Shown: piece after piece, positions 31,851-41,163 of the stretch
Layout: every line of letters starts with the position of its first letter
Numbering within the stretch: position 1 is the first letter of the stretch
Assembly: GCF_000155975.1 (NCBI RefSeq)
Contig: NZ_GG730299.1
Span: forward strand, 434,305-498,304
Direction of reading: 5' to 3'
DNA length: 64,000 nucleotides
Source of the DNA: Citrobacter youngae ATCC 29220
GTDB taxonomy: Bacteria > Pseudomonadota > Gammaproteobacteria > Enterobacterales > Enterobacteriaceae
Notes under the pieces: model-generated
Seen by the model: the letters and a program-made list of their open reading frames with translations, nothing else
What the model was told of the DNA's origin: nothing
Databases searched by the model: none
Program-made: the position numbers and the translations under genes

Positions 31851-33209
31851 ATGACTCAACAACGAGATCTACAAGCACTGATCGATTCCGCCCCCGTCGG
31901 TAAGACGCAGTGGCGCGTGATTATTTGCTGTTTTCTGGTCGTCATGCTCGATGGTTTTGATACTGCGGCTATTGGTTTTATCGCACCCGATATCCGTACC
32001 CACTGGCAGCTGACCGCCGGAGATCTGGCGCCGCTTTTTGGCGCAGGACTGCTGGGGCTAACCGCTGGCGCGCTGCTTTGCGGCCCGCTGTCCGATCGTT
32101 TTGGCCGCAAACGGGTAATCGAGCTTTGCGTGGCGCTGTTTGGCGCGCTGAGCCTGATCTCCGCGTTTTCGCCCGATCTACAAACGTTGGTTATTTTGCG
32201 TTTCCTTACCGGCTTAGGCCTGGGCGGTGCGATGCCGAATACCATCACCATGACGTCGGAATATCTGCCAGCCCGTCGACGTGGCGCATTGGTCACCATG
32301 ATGTTCTGCGGCTTTACTCTCGGATCGGCTATGGGCGGCATCGTCAGCGCTCAGCTGGTGCCGGTTATTGGTTGGCACGGCATCCTGGTGCTGGGGGGTG
32401 TTTTACCGCTCATGCTGTTTGTGGCTCTGCTGTTTGCGCTACCGGAATCCCCGCGCTGGCAGGTTCGTCGTCAGCTACCGCAAAGCGTGATTGCCAGAAC
32501 CGTCAGCGCTATCACCCGGGAACGTTATGACGATACCCATTTTTATCTCAACGAAGGCTCAGCGATTGCCAAAGGCAGCATTCGCCAGCTGTTCGTCGGG
32601 CGACAACTGCCCATTACCCTGATGCTATGGGTGGTGTTCTTTATGAGCCTGCTGATTATTTATCTGCTCTCCAGTTGGATGCCAACGCTGCTTAACCATC
32701 GAGGAATCGATCTGCAACATGCCTCCTGGGTAACCGCAGCCTTCCAGATTGGCGGTACGTTAGGCGCGCTGGCGCTGGGCGTACTGATGGATAAATACAA
32801 TCCCTTCCGGGTACTGGCGGTGAGCTATGCGCTGGGCGCGGTGTGTATCGTCATGATTGGACTGAGCGAAAACGGCCTGTGGCTAATGGCGCTGGCGATT
32901 TTTGGCACCGGCATCGGGATTAGCGGTTCTCAGGTGGGTCTCAATGCGTTAACCGCCACGCTCTATCCGACGCAAAGCCGGGCGACGGGCGTCAGCTGGT
33001 CTAATGCCATTGGCCGCTGCGGCGCGATTGTCGGTTCGCTTTCCGGCGGCGTGATGATGGCGATGAATTTCTCATTTGATAACCTGTTTTTCATTATTGC
33101 CGTTCCGGCGGCCATCAGCGCGGTGATGCTTACGCTGCTGACGGTTGTTGTTCGCCAGTCGGCCTCTGTCCCTGACGCCTTGCCGCGCGCAGGCATCGTG
33201 AACGAATAA
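31851..33209 (+). CDS. mhbT: MFS aromatic acid:H+ symporter (3-hydroxybenzoate/gentisate uptake)
   Basis: This 452-residue twelve-segment major facilitator belongs to the aromatic acid:proton symporter (AAHS) family, like PcaK and BenK. Signature features are [17 protein letters not shown] in the first membrane segment with its DGFD motif, [13 protein letters not shown] in the loop between segments 2 and 3, and [12 protein letters not shown] before the central loop. It is the first gene of the mhbTDHIM operon, so it should import 3-hydroxybenzoate or gentisate. The next gene is 11 bases downstream. Which of the two acids is the main substrate cannot be told from sequence. Confidence 0.92.
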   Translation: MTQQRDLQALIDSAPVGKTQWRVIICCFLVVMLDGFDTAAIGFIAPDIRTHWQLTAGDLAPLFGAGLLGLTAGALLCGPLSDRFGRKRVIELCVALFGALSLISAFSPDLQTLVILRFLTGLGLGGAMPNTITMTSEYLPARRRGALVTMMFCGFTLGSAMGGIVSAQLVPVIGWHGILVLGGVLPLMLFVALLFALPESPRWQVRRQLPQSVIARTVSAITRERYDDTHFYLNEGSAIAKGSIRQLFVGRQLPITLMLWVVFFMSLLIIYLLSSWMPTLLNHRGIDLQHASWVTAAFQIGGTLGALALGVLMDKYNPFRVLAVSYALGAVCIVMIGLSENGLWLMALAIFGTGIGISGSQVGLNALTATLYPTQSRATGVSWSNAIGRCGAIVGSLSGGVMMAMNFSFDNLFFIIAVPAAISAVMLTLLTVVVRQSASVPDALPRAGIVNE

Positions 33210-33220
33210 GGAGAATCCCT

Positions 33221-34258
33221 ATGTCTGAACTGAATCAGGATGTTAAGAACAGCCGTCAGCAGTTTTACCAGCATATTTCCGGGCAGAATTTGACCCCGCT
33301 GTGGGAGTCGCTGCATCGTCTGGTGCCGCCAACGCCGAACGCGCATTGCGCGCCTGCGTACTGGAATTATCAGGAGATCCGCCCGCTGCTGCTGGAAAGC
33401 GGCGATTTGATTGGCGCGAAAGAGGCGATTCGCCGCGTGCTGGTGCTGGAAAACCCTATGCTGCGCGGGCAGTCGTCAATCACCCCAACGCTGTACGCGG
33501 GATTGCAGTTAATCATGCCGGGCGAGGTTGCGCCGAGCCACCGCCACAATCAGTCTGCGCTGCGCTTTATTGTCGAAGGGAAAGGGGCGTTTACCGCTGT
33601 GGACGGCGAGCGCACCCAGATGCATGAAGGCGATTTTATTCTGACGCCGCAATGGCGCTGGCACGATCACGGTAATCCGGGTTCGGAGCCGGTGGTATGG
33701 CTGGACGGTCTGGATCTGCCGCTGGTGAATCTGCTGGGCTGCGGCTTTGCGGAAGACTACCCGGAGGATCAGCAGCCGGTCACGCGTAAAGAAGGGGACT
33801 ATTTACCGCGCTACGCGGCCAATATGCTGCCGCTGCGTCATCAGAAGGGGAACTCATCGCCGATTTTCAACTATCGCTACGATCGCAGCCGTGAAGCGCT
33901 GCATGACCTGACCCGCCTGGGCGACGCCGATGAGTGGGACGGTTACAAGATGCGCTACGTCAACCCGGTAACCGGCGGTTATCCCATGCCTTCAATGGGG
34001 ACCTTCCTGCAGCTGCTGCCGAAGGGCTTTTCTTCACGGATGGCGCGTACCACTGACAGCACTATCTACCATGTGGTTGAAGGAAGTGGGCAGGTCACTA
34101 TTGGCAATGAGACCTTCAACTTTTCAGCAAAAGATATCTTCGTGGCGCCAACCTGGCACGGCGTGTCGTTCCAGACCCGCGAAGATACCGTCTTATTCAG
34201 TTTTTCGGACAGACCGGTTCAGGAAGCGCTGGGGTTGTTCCGTGAAGCACGCTATTAA
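33221..34258 (+). CDS. mhbD: Gentisate 1,2-dioxygenase
   Basis: This 345-residue bicupin iron(II) dioxygenase opens the ring of gentisate (2,5-dihydroxybenzoate) with O2 to give maleylpyruvate. The first cupin holds the metal ligands in the motif [15 protein letters not shown] near residues 106-120 and [17 protein letters not shown] further on; the second cupin follows near residues 270-330 ([28 protein letters not shown]). It shares an operon with the hydrolase, isomerase and hydroxylase of the same pathway. An AAGGAGAA ribosome site precedes the ATG. Confidence 0.95.
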   Translation: MSELNQDVKNSRQQFYQHISGQNLTPLWESLHRLVPPTPNAHCAPAYWNYQEIRPLLLESGDLIGAKEAIRRVLVLENPMLRGQSSITPTLYAGLQLIMPGEVAPSHRHNQSALRFIVEGKGAFTAVDGERTQMHEGDFILTPQWRWHDHGNPGSEPVVWLDGLDLPLVNLLGCGFAEDYPEDQQPVTRKEGDYLPRYAANMLPLRHQKGNSSPIFNYRYDRSREALHDLTRLGDADEWDGYKMRYVNPVTGGYPMPSMGTFLQLLPKGFSSRMARTTDSTIYHVVEGSGQVTIGNETFNFSAKDIFVAPTWHGVSFQTREDTVLFSFSDRPVQEALGLFREARY

Positions 34259-34273
34259 TTTGGGAGAGAGAAA

Positions 34274-34975
34274 ATGACGCAATACGTATTCGAACCACAA
34301 GCGCCTGTTACCGTTCCGGTGGTTGGCAGTGATGAACAATTTCCCGTGCGCCGCGTTTACTGCGTGGGCCGAAACTATGCCGCACACGCGCGTGAAATGG
34401 GCTTTGACCCGGATCGCGAACCACCGTTCTTTTTCTGTAAACCGGCTGATGCGGTAGTTCCGGTGGCGGCCGGGCAAACCCTTGAGCTGCCGTACCCGTC
34501 GCAGACCGATAACTATCACTATGAGATAGAGCTGGTGGTGGCGATTGGTAAAAAGGGCAGCGACATTCCGCTGGAAAAAGCGCACGAATATATCTGGGGC
34601 TATGCCACCGGTCTCGATATGACCCGCCGCGACAGGCAGATGGAGATGCGCCAGATGGGACGTCCGTGGGAAATCGGTAAAGCGTTTGATCTCTCTGCGC
34701 CCATCGCGCCGCTGCATAAAGCCAGTGAAATCGCTGATGTTAACCATGCGCCTATCTGGCTGCAGGTTAACGGCGACGATCGCCAGCGGAGCGATATTCG
34801 CCACCTTATCTGGTCCGTGAATGAAACCATCAGCTATCTGTCCGGCTTTTTCGAACTGCAGCCGGGCGATCTGATCTATACCGGTACGCCGGAAGGCGTT
34901 GGGGCGGTAGTGAAAGGGGATGTCATCACCGGAAATGTAGACGGTTTAACCCCCATCGCCGTGAAGATTGTCTGA
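34274..34975 (+). CDS. mhbH: Fumarylpyruvate hydrolase (FAH family)
   Basis: This 233-residue member of the fumarylacetoacetate hydrolase family is the last step of the gentisate pathway, splitting fumarylpyruvate into fumarate and pyruvate. Family features are [29 protein letters not shown], the metal-binding acids of [16 protein letters not shown], and the end [16 protein letters not shown]. It is 15 bases after the dioxygenase gene, and its ribosome site GGGAGAGAG is clear. Some relatives hydrolyse maleylpyruvate directly, but the isomerase gene next door supports the fumarylpyruvate route. Confidence 0.93.
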   Translation: MTQYVFEPQAPVTVPVVGSDEQFPVRRVYCVGRNYAAHAREMGFDPDREPPFFFCKPADAVVPVAAGQTLELPYPSQTDNYHYEIELVVAIGKKGSDIPLEKAHEYIWGYATGLDMTRRDRQMEMRQMGRPWEIGKAFDLSAPIAPLHKASEIADVNHAPIWLQVNGDDRQRSDIRHLIWSVNETISYLSGFFELQPGDLIYTGTPEGVGAVVKGDVITGNVDGLTPIAVKIV

Positions 34976-34983
34976 GGTGGATG

Positions 34984-35628
34984 ATGAAGCTGTACAGTTT
35001 CTTTAATAGCTCCGCGTCATACCGCGTGCGCATTGCGCTGGCGCTGAAGGGACTCGATTACCAGACCGTGGGCGTCAATATACGCATCGGCCAGCAGAAC
35101 GAGCTGGCCTACCGGCGAATGAATCCGGTGGGACTGGTGCCGACGCTGGTGACCGACGATGGAGAATCGCTCGGACAGTCGCTGGCAATAACTGACTGGC
35201 TGGATGGTCATTTTCCGCAGTCGCCGCTGCTGCCTGCTGACTTCCCGATGCGCAGTCGGGTGCTGGAAATTGTCTATGCCATCGCCTGTGATATCCACCC
35301 TGTGAATAACCTGCGGGTGCTGCGCTACCTGAGCGAAGAGTTAAAGGTCAGTGAAGAGGATAAAAAACGCTGGTATGCGCACTGGATCCAGCAAGGATTA
35401 AGCGCAGTGGAGCAGATGCTGCGCCAGAGTCACTCGGGGACATTTTGCGTGGGGGATGCGCCAACGCTGGCGGATTGCTGTCTGATCCCGCAATGGGCGA
35501 ACGCCCTGCGTATGGGCTGCGATCTGAGCGCATATCCACGCTGTAAGGCGGTCTATGATGCCTGTATCCAGCTTCCGGCGTTTATCGCCGCCGCGCCCGA
35601 GAACCAACAAGACAAAATTCCAGCCTGA
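34984..35628 (+). CDS. mhbI: Glutathione-dependent maleylpyruvate isomerase (GST zeta)
   Basis: This 214-residue zeta-class glutathione S-transferase isomerises maleylpyruvate to fumarylpyruvate. The N-terminal thioredoxin fold carries the zeta motif SSASYRVRIALALKG with the active-site serine pair, and a helical C-terminal domain follows (CDIHPVNNLRVLRYL). Two ATG codons stand side by side (34981 and 34984). I chose the second because GAGG at 34974-34977 is then six bases away and the product begins MKLYSFF, as in relatives. It lies nine bases after mhbH. Confidence 0.94.
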   Translation: MKLYSFFNSSASYRVRIALALKGLDYQTVGVNIRIGQQNELAYRRMNPVGLVPTLVTDDGESLGQSLAITDWLDGHFPQSPLLPADFPMRSRVLEIVYAIACDIHPVNNLRVLRYLSEELKVSEEDKKRWYAHWIQQGLSAVEQMLRQSHSGTFCVGDAPTLADCCLIPQWANALRMGCDLSAYPRCKAVYDACIQLPAFIAAAPENQQDKIPA

Positions 35629-35642
35629 TAAGGAGAACGACA

Positions 35643-36836
35643 ATGGCTAAAGTGACACGCGCAATTATCGTGGGTGGCGGGATTGGCGGCGCGGCGACCG
35701 CGCTATCGCTGGCCCGTCAGGGAATAAAAGTGATGCTGCTGGAGAAAGCGCACGAGATTGGTGAAATTGGCGCGGGCATTCAGCTCGGGCCGAACGCGTT
35801 CTCTGCCCTGGACAGTCTTGGGGTAGGGGAGGTTGCCCGCCAGCGCGCCGTTTTTACCGATCATATCACCATGATGGATGCGGTAAATGCGCAGGAGGTC
35901 GTGCGCATAGAAACCGGGCAGGCGTTCCGCGACCACTTTGGCGGCCCTTATGCGGTTATCCATCGGGTTGATATTCATGCTTCGGTCTGGGAAGCGGCGC
36001 TGGTTCATCCCAACGTTGAATATCGCACCTCAACGAACGTGGTGGATATTCGCCAGACCGAGAATGACGTGACGGTATTTGACGAGCACGGCAACAGCTG
36101 GACGGCGGATATTTTGGTCGGTTGTGACGGGGTGAAGTCGGTCGTTCGTCAGTCTCTGCTTGGCGATGCGCCACGCGTTACCGGCCACGTGGTCTATCGC
36201 GCCGTGATTGATTGCGATGATATGCCGGAAGATTTGCGCATTAACGCGCCGGTGCTATGGGCGGGCCCGCACTGCCACCTGGTGCATTATCCGCTGCGCG
36301 GCGGCAAACAGTACAATCTGGTGGTGACTTTCCATAGTCGTCAGCAGGAGGAGTGGGGCGTGAAGGATGGCAGTAAAGAGGAAGTGCTCTCCTATTTTGC
36401 CGGTATTCATCCGCGTCCGCGCCAGATGCTGGATAAACCGACGTCATGGCGACGCTGGTCCACCGCTGACCGCGAGCCGGTAGAGAAATGGGGGACCGAC
36501 CGCATTACGTTGGTGGGCGATGCCGCGCACCCGGTGGCGCAATACATGGCGCAGGGAGCCTGCATGGCGCTGGAGGATGCCGTCACGCTCGGTAAGGCGT
36601 TACAGCAGTGCGACGGCGATGCGGGTGATGCCTTTGCCCTGTATGAGGCGGTGCGCATTCCGCGTACGGCGCGGATTGTCTGGTCGACGCGCGAAATGGG
36701 CCGTGTGTACCACGCCGCGGGCGTCGAACGCCAGGTGCGTAATCTGCTGTGGAAAGGCAAATCGCAGGCGGAATTTTATCGTGGTATGGAATGGCTGTAC
36801 GGCTGGAAAGAAGATAACTGCCTGTTGCCGCGCTGA
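35643..36836 (+). CDS. mhbM: 3-hydroxybenzoate 6-hydroxylase (FAD monooxygenase)
   Basis: This 397-residue class A flavoprotein monooxygenase uses NADH and O2 to hydroxylate 3-hydroxybenzoate to gentisate, the entry step of the pathway. The FAD fold shows GGGIGG at residues 11-16, the second FAD motif LVGDAAHPVAQYMAQGACMALEDAV around residue 292, and the DG motif VGCDGVKSVVR near 160. It is the last gene of mhbTDHIM and is followed by a terminator. A salicylate 5-hydroxylase or similar substrate cannot be excluded, but the gene set fits 3-hydroxybenzoate. Confidence 0.93.
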   Translation: MAKVTRAIIVGGGIGGAATALSLARQGIKVMLLEKAHEIGEIGAGIQLGPNAFSALDSLGVGEVARQRAVFTDHITMMDAVNAQEVVRIETGQAFRDHFGGPYAVIHRVDIHASVWEAALVHPNVEYRTSTNVVDIRQTENDVTVFDEHGNSWTADILVGCDGVKSVVRQSLLGDAPRVTGHVVYRAVIDCDDMPEDLRINAPVLWAGPHCHLVHYPLRGGKQYNLVVTFHSRQQEEWGVKDGSKEEVLSYFAGIHPRPRQMLDKPTSWRRWSTADREPVEKWGTDRITLVGDAAHPVAQYMAQGACMALEDAVTLGKALQQCDGDAGDAFALYEAVRIPRTARIVWSTREMGRVYHAAGVERQVRNLLWKGKSQAEFYRGMEWLYGWKEDNCLLPR

Positions 36837-36857
36837 GCCTCTTTAATCTCCCGAACG

Positions 36858-36885
36858 GAGGCGCTACCATAGCGCCTCTTTTTTT
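36858..36885 (+). terminator. Terminator of the mhb operon
   Basis: GAGGCGCT (36858-36865) and AGCGCCTC (36871-36878) form a perfect stem with a five-base loop followed by seven T residues. It lies 13 bases before the dusC start, so dusC either has a promoter overlapping it or depends on read-through. Confidence 0.93.
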
Positions 36886-36897
36886 GCGGGTGACGAT

Positions 36898-37848
36898 ATG
36901 CGTGTTTTACTGGCGCCGATGGAAGGCGTGCTCGATTCACTGGTGCGCGAACTGCTGACGGAAGTGAATGATTACGATCTGTGCATCACCGAATTTGTGC
37001 GCGTGGTGGATCAGCTCCTGCCGGCAAAAGTATTTCATCGGCTCTGCCCGGAACTGCATAACGACAGCCGCACGTTATCCGGCACGCGGGTGCGCATACA
37101 GCTACTGGGGCAGTATCCGCAGTGGCTGGCGGAGAACGCGGCCCGCGCGGTCGAACTGGGATCGTATGGCGTCGATCTGAACTGCGGCTGTCCGTCGAAG
37201 CTGGTCAACGGCAGCGGCGGTGGCGCAACCTTGTTGAAAGATCCTGAGCTAATCTACCGTGGCGCAAAAGCCATGCGCGAGGCGGTGCCGGACCATCTCC
37301 CGGTGACGGTGAAAGTGCGCCTGGGCTGGGACAACAGCGACCGGCAGTTTGAAATTGCCGATGCCGTCCAGCAGGCTGGCGCCAGCGAACTGGCGGTGCA
37401 TGGACGCACCAAAGAGCAGGGCTATAAGGCCGAACATATTAACTGGCAGGCGATTGGCGAAATCCGCCAGCGACTTACCATTCCGGTGATCGCAAATGGT
37501 GAGATCTGGGACTGGCAGAGCGCCCAGGATTGTATGGCTATCAGCGGATGCGACGCGGTGATGATCGGACGTGGCGCATTAAATATTCCCAACCTGAGCC
37601 GCGTGGTGAAATACAACGAGCCGCGTATGCCGTGGCCTGATGTGGTAACGCTACTGCAAAAATACACCCGTCTTGAAAAGCAGGGTGACACCGGGTTGTA
37701 TCACGTGGCGCGTATTAAGCAGTGGTTAGGGTATTTGCGTAAAGAATATTCAGAGGCAACGACGCTGTTTCAGGAGATTCGCGCGTTAAACAATTCGCCG
37801 GATATCGCGCGTGCGATTCAGGCCATCGATATAGCTAAATTGTATTAA
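36898..37848 (+). CDS. dusC: tRNA-dihydrouridine(16) synthase DusC
   Basis: This 316-residue FMN-dependent dihydrouridine synthase reduces U16 of tRNA. The start [20 protein letters not shown] contains the Dus AP(M)xG motif; the active-site cysteine lies in [53 protein letters not shown] and [10 protein letters not shown] are further family motifs. The length is one residue longer than E. coli DusC. In E. coli it lies close to yohJ; here the gentisate operon has been placed between them. The mhb terminator ends only 12 bases upstream. Confidence 0.96.
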   Translation: MRVLLAPMEGVLDSLVRELLTEVNDYDLCITEFVRVVDQLLPAKVFHRLCPELHNDSRTLSGTRVRIQLLGQYPQWLAENAARAVELGSYGVDLNCGCPSKLVNGSGGGATLLKDPELIYRGAKAMREAVPDHLPVTVKVRLGWDNSDRQFEIADAVQQAGASELAVHGRTKEQGYKAEHINWQAIGEIRQRLTIPVIANGEIWDWQSAQDCMAISGCDAVMIGRGALNIPNLSRVVKYNEPRMPWPDVVTLLQKYTRLEKQGDTGLYHVARIKQWLGYLRKEYSEATTLFQEIRALNNSPDIARAIQAIDIAKLY

Positions 37849-38562
37849 CAAATGAACCAGCCACCGTAGTAGAAGTTCTTGTCAGTTATGAATTATTGAG
37901 AACATGTGATTCTTGCTCAAGGTTCCGTTCACCTCAGCGGAGCCATTTCTCTGAAGCGCAGATACCCGTGAACGTGCAAGGGAGACTCACCGCCGTCTCC
38001 CTTGCAACCCAGGCTCCCGGCGGGAAAATCGTCGCGATGCGATTCATTCGTCTTATGCCGTCTGCCTGTCGGGTCGGGGCCGAGCCTGCGTCCATGCAGG
38101 CCGTCCCCTCTGCCCGCATCCCTGCGGGCAGACCCGGTCAGCCGTCAACGTCTCATCGATTTTCAGCCGGACCGGGGTCATCGCTTCAACTCTCTGATTT
38201 CCAGTTAAATCTGTTTTGCTGTTCAAACGTATTCAAATAAAAGTGCAGGAGGTCAGGTGTGGGCAGGTCCGGCTGAAAATTGCCGACGTGTTTCCGTAAG
38301 GCCGGGAGAGCCAGCATGGATGCTGGCTCAGGGCGCGCTTTGCAGGGACGCTACCTCGCGCCCGGCCCGGTAGCCTGAAGGAATAAGCGGAGGGTATTGC
38401 GCAGCAACAATTTTCCCGCCGGGAGCCGGGATTGTTAAGGGTACGGCGATAGTACCCTTAACACGTTCACAGGCAGTATCGTTTCAGAGAAGTGAAGTAC
38501 ATAAGGTGAACGTAGCAATACACCGGAGGCAACAAATTCATTACCACCGGAGTAACCTTTTT
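37849..38562. other. Long intergenic region dusC to yohP
   Basis: About 0.7 kb without a convincing protein gene. Nearly all of it is occupied by the inverted-repeat element at 37976-38462. Open frames inside (for example 37896-38240 plus and 37934-38119 minus) follow the repeat structure and have no ribosome sites of note. Confidence 0.7.
37976..38462. repeat. Large quasi-palindromic element: two inverted copies of a structured unit
   Basis: Two units of about 243 bases face each other with the centre at 38219.5. Bases 38012-38029 (GGCTCCCGGCGGGAAAAT) pair perfectly with 38410-38427, and 38159-38173 (ATTTTCAGCCGGACC) with 38266-38280; both pairs have the same centre, with no gap between. 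38081-38100 matches its mirror 38339-38358 at 14 of 20 positions in the same register. Each unit also has its own hairpins at mirror positions with different stem sequences: an 11-bp stem at 37976-38005 against one at 38434-38462, and TGCCCGCA/TGCGGGCA (38111-38130) against GAGCCAGCAT/ATGCTGGCTC (38308-38329). I do not recognise the family. It could be a mobile non-coding repeat, a structured RNA pair, or a remnant of a larger element. Confidence 0.8.
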
Positions 38563-38646
38563 TCAGAAAATCATCTTGAATACGCCCGTTACCACCAACA
38601 GCCCAATCAGAAAAATAATCAAAATAATCCACAGCAGAATTTTCAT
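38563..38646 (-). CDS. yohP: YohP, 27-residue membrane protein
   Basis: This very short gene encodes MKILLWIILIIFLIGLLVV followed by TGVFKMIF, a single hydrophobic helix. It is almost identical to the E. coli small membrane protein YohP (27 residues), which is made in vivo and reaches the membrane post-translationally. GGAAAG lies just upstream of the ATG. It sits between dusC and mdtQ, as in E. coli. Its function is unknown. Confidence 0.92.
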   Translation of the reverse strand: MKILLWIILIIFLIGLLVVTGVFKMIF

Positions 38647-38884
38647 TAACTTTCCTTTTTCGGTAACTTCATATCGAGTATAGGAAAGCATTTGCCATTC
38701 TGCCTGGTCGGCGTATCGCGGCTCTGTTTATAATTCAGTGGAATTGTTTTGACAGAATCATTAGTGATGTATATGTTTTCTGATTATGTAATTTTATTTC
38801 AAAAGATGTATTGCCACGCGTAACTAAAAAAGAGAATGCGGTAAGTCGTACTCTCTGTGCATCTTTTCTTACCTGTATATTCCC

Positions 38885-40324
38885 ATGAATCGTAATTCTG
38901 TGTTTGTTGCAACGGCATGTTTGCCGCTGCTTATTTTGATGGCTGGCTGTGCCCCAATGCATGACAATCGTCAATCGCTGTCACAGCAGACTCCTGCTGC
39001 GAATGTCGATTCCGCATTACCTGCGGCGTTAAAAAATGGTTGGCCGGATAGCCAATGGTGGAAGGCGTATAACGACCCACAGCTGAATGCGTTGATTGAC
39101 AGCACGCTCAAGAATTCTCCAGATATGCAGGTAGCGGAACAGCGCATCCAACTGGCGGAGGCGCAAGCGAAGGCCGTTGAGGCGCAGGATGGTCCGGAGA
39201 TCGATTTCTCTGCTGACGTGGAGCGTCAGAGAATGTCCGCCGAAGGGCTGATGGGACCGTTTGCTATTACCGATCCTGCCGCCGGGACGACCGGCCCGTG
39301 GTACACCAACGGTACCTTTGGGTTAACCGCCGGGTGGAATCTGGATCTGTGGGGCAAGAATAGGGCTGAAGTGACGGCGCGCATCGGGGCCGTTAAAGCG
39401 CGTGAAGCAGAGCGTGAACAAACCCGGCAGCTGCTGGCGAGCGGGGTCTCCCGTCTGTACTGGGAATGGCAGACCCAGGCGGCGCTGAAAAGCGTGCTGA
39501 CGCAGATAAAAAATGAGCAACAGAACGTTATTAACGTCGATCGTCAACTGTATCAAAACGGCATTACCTCCTCGGTGGAAGGCGTTGAGACCGATATCGA
39601 TTCCAGTAAAACGGATCAGCAGCTGAACGATGTGAACGGCAAAATGAAAGTGATTGAGGCGCGGCTGAGCGCCCTGACTAATTCACAGTCTACCGTTCTG
39701 AAACTGCATCCCAGTAAGTTACCTACCGTAGAAAGCACGCTACCGTCCCAGTTAGGCTATTCGCTGCTGGCCCGTCGACCGGATTTGCAGGCCGCGCACT
39801 GGTATATTGAATCATCCCTGAGCAGCATTGATGCGGCGAAAGCTGCGTTTTATCCGGACGTGAATTTGATGGCATTCCTGCAGCAGGATGCGTTACATCT
39901 GAGCGACCTGTTCCGCCACTCCGCGCAGCAGATGGGCGTCACGGCTGGACTTACGCTGCCTATCTTTGACAGCGGCAGACTGAATGCGAATCTCGATATT
40001 ACTAAAGCGCAAAGCAACCTGACGGTGGCCAATTACAACAAAGCCGTGGTGGATGCGGTGAACGATGTGGCGCGTGCCGCATCGCAGGTGGAAACGCTGG
40101 CGCAGAAGAATCAGCATCAGCAGCAGATCGAGCATGATGCACAGCGCGTGGTGGGCCTTGCGCAGGCGCGATTTAACGCCGGTATTATTGCGGGCTCCCG
40201 GGTCAGCGAAGCAAAGATCCCGGCATTACGTGAGCAGTGCAACGGTCTGGTACTGCAAGGTCAGTGGCTGGATGCTTCCATCCAGTTGACCAGCGCGCTG
40301 GGCGGCGGCTACCACGCTTCGTAA
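38885..40324 (+). CDS. mdtQ: MdtQ, outer-membrane efflux lipoprotein (TolC/NodT type)
   Basis: This 479-residue outer-membrane factor of the NodT family is the exit duct type used by drug efflux pumps. A lipoprotein signal (LILMAGC) puts the lipidated cysteine at residue 22. Two repeats of the OEP domain follow, with WWKAYNDPQLNALIDSTLKNSPDMQVAEQRI at the start of the first, FGLTAGWNLDLWGKNRAEV as the beta-strand segment, and RRPDLQAAHWYIESSLSSIDAAKAAFYPDVNLMAF in the second. In E. coli K-12 the corresponding gene is broken; here it is complete. No pump or adaptor genes are next to it, so its partner must be encoded elsewhere. Confidence 0.92.
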   Translation: MNRNSVFVATACLPLLILMAGCAPMHDNRQSLSQQTPAANVDSALPAALKNGWPDSQWWKAYNDPQLNALIDSTLKNSPDMQVAEQRIQLAEAQAKAVEAQDGPEIDFSADVERQRMSAEGLMGPFAITDPAAGTTGPWYTNGTFGLTAGWNLDLWGKNRAEVTARIGAVKAREAEREQTRQLLASGVSRLYWEWQTQAALKSVLTQIKNEQQNVINVDRQLYQNGITSSVEGVETDIDSSKTDQQLNDVNGKMKVIEARLSALTNSQSTVLKLHPSKLPTVESTLPSQLGYSLLARRPDLQAAHWYIESSLSSIDAAKAAFYPDVNLMAFLQQDALHLSDLFRHSAQQMGVTAGLTLPIFDSGRLNANLDITKAQSNLTVANYNKAVVDAVNDVARAASQVETLAQKNQHQQQIEHDAQRVVGLAQARFNAGIIAGSRVSEAKIPALREQCNGLVLQGQWLDASIQLTSALGGGYHAS

Positions 40325-40348
40325 CGCACCTGCCCGGTAGACACTGCT

Positions 40349-40921
40349 CTACCGGGCCGTTTTCTTGCTGCTGCGTTTTTTCAACCACCAGCGTGCGCCC
40401 ACCACCAGCACAATCACCAGAACCAGCCATATCCAGTGCTTAATGTGTTGATCGAGATTGTGCAGCCACGGCGCGATGACTTCTCCCCCCGCATAACCCA
40501 GGGTGGTAAATATCAGCGCCCACACCAGCGCGCCCAGAATGTTCAGCGGTAAAAAGATCTTCGGTGGCAGGTGACTGGCGCCAATCAGTAAAGGGCCAAT
40601 AACGCGAAAACCGTACATAAAACGCGTGCCGACCACAAACAGGTAAGGACGCCGTTGGATCATCTTCTGTGCGTCATTAATTTTTGCCTGATGACGCGAA
40701 AAACGCCGCAGAATTTTGCCGCCAAAACGACGCCCGAGTAAATAGAGCAACTGATCGCCAATCATCCCGCCCAGCGCGACGGAGAGCACCACCAGCGGAA
40801 ATTTCAGCACTCCCTGATGCGCCGCGACGCCGCCTAGCAGGGTAATGGTTTCCCCTTCAGCCAGACTGCCAATCACTAATGCGGCATAGCCGTATTGTGC
40901 AACATAATGATTTATATCCAT
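40349..40921 (-). CDS. yohD: YohD, DedA-family membrane protein
   Basis: This 190-residue inner-membrane protein belongs to the DedA (SNARE-associated/VTT) family, linked to lipid scrambling and proton-dependent homeostasis. Family motifs are IGSLAEGETITLLGGVAAHQG, GMIGDQLLYLLGRRFGG and the arginine-glycine stretch TRFMYGFRVIGPLLIGAS. The C-terminus is strongly basic (RWWLKKRSSKKTAR). It is convergent with mdtQ. The length is close to E. coli YohD (192). E. coli carries yohF between mdtQ and yohD; it is absent here. Confidence 0.93.
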   Translation of the reverse strand: MDINHYVAQYGYAALVIGSLAEGETITLLGGVAAHQGVLKFPLVVLSVALGGMIGDQLLYLLGRRFGGKILRRFSRHQAKINDAQKMIQRRPYLFVVGTRFMYGFRVIGPLLIGASHLPPKIFLPLNILGALVWALIFTTLGYAGGEVIAPWLHNLDQHIKHWIWLVLVIVLVVGARWWLKKRSSKKTAR

Positions 40922-41018
40922 ACGATTGTATGACCTCCACCGCTTATAGCATACACCCTATGAATATTGGATGCCGGAAAAGCAGCGTTGTCGTGCTTAA
41001 CGTGGTTCAGTTCCCCAA

Positions 41019-41050
41019 TGCCTGATGGCGCTTCGCTTATCAGGCCTACG
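41019..41050. repeat. REP element between yohD and yohC
   Basis: TGCCTGATGGCGCTTCGCTT followed by ATCAGGCCTACG is a canonical enterobacterial REP palindrome (stem GCCTGAT/ATCAGGC). It stands alone in the 242-base gap between divergent genes. Confidence 0.93.
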
Positions 41051-41163
41051 GCTTATTCACACTTTTACACGGCGCTTCGGTATTTTTCATGTGTACATAA
41101 AATAATCAAAAGCTGAATTATACTTGAAGTGTTGAGGTCCGGAGCTGACAAGAAGGGGGCGGT

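Noticed and set aside
37896-38240. Open frames over the inverted-repeat element (plus and minus)
   Set aside because: Their codons follow the palindromic structure, the products are Arg/Pro/Ser-rich without a known fold, and there are no ribosome sites.
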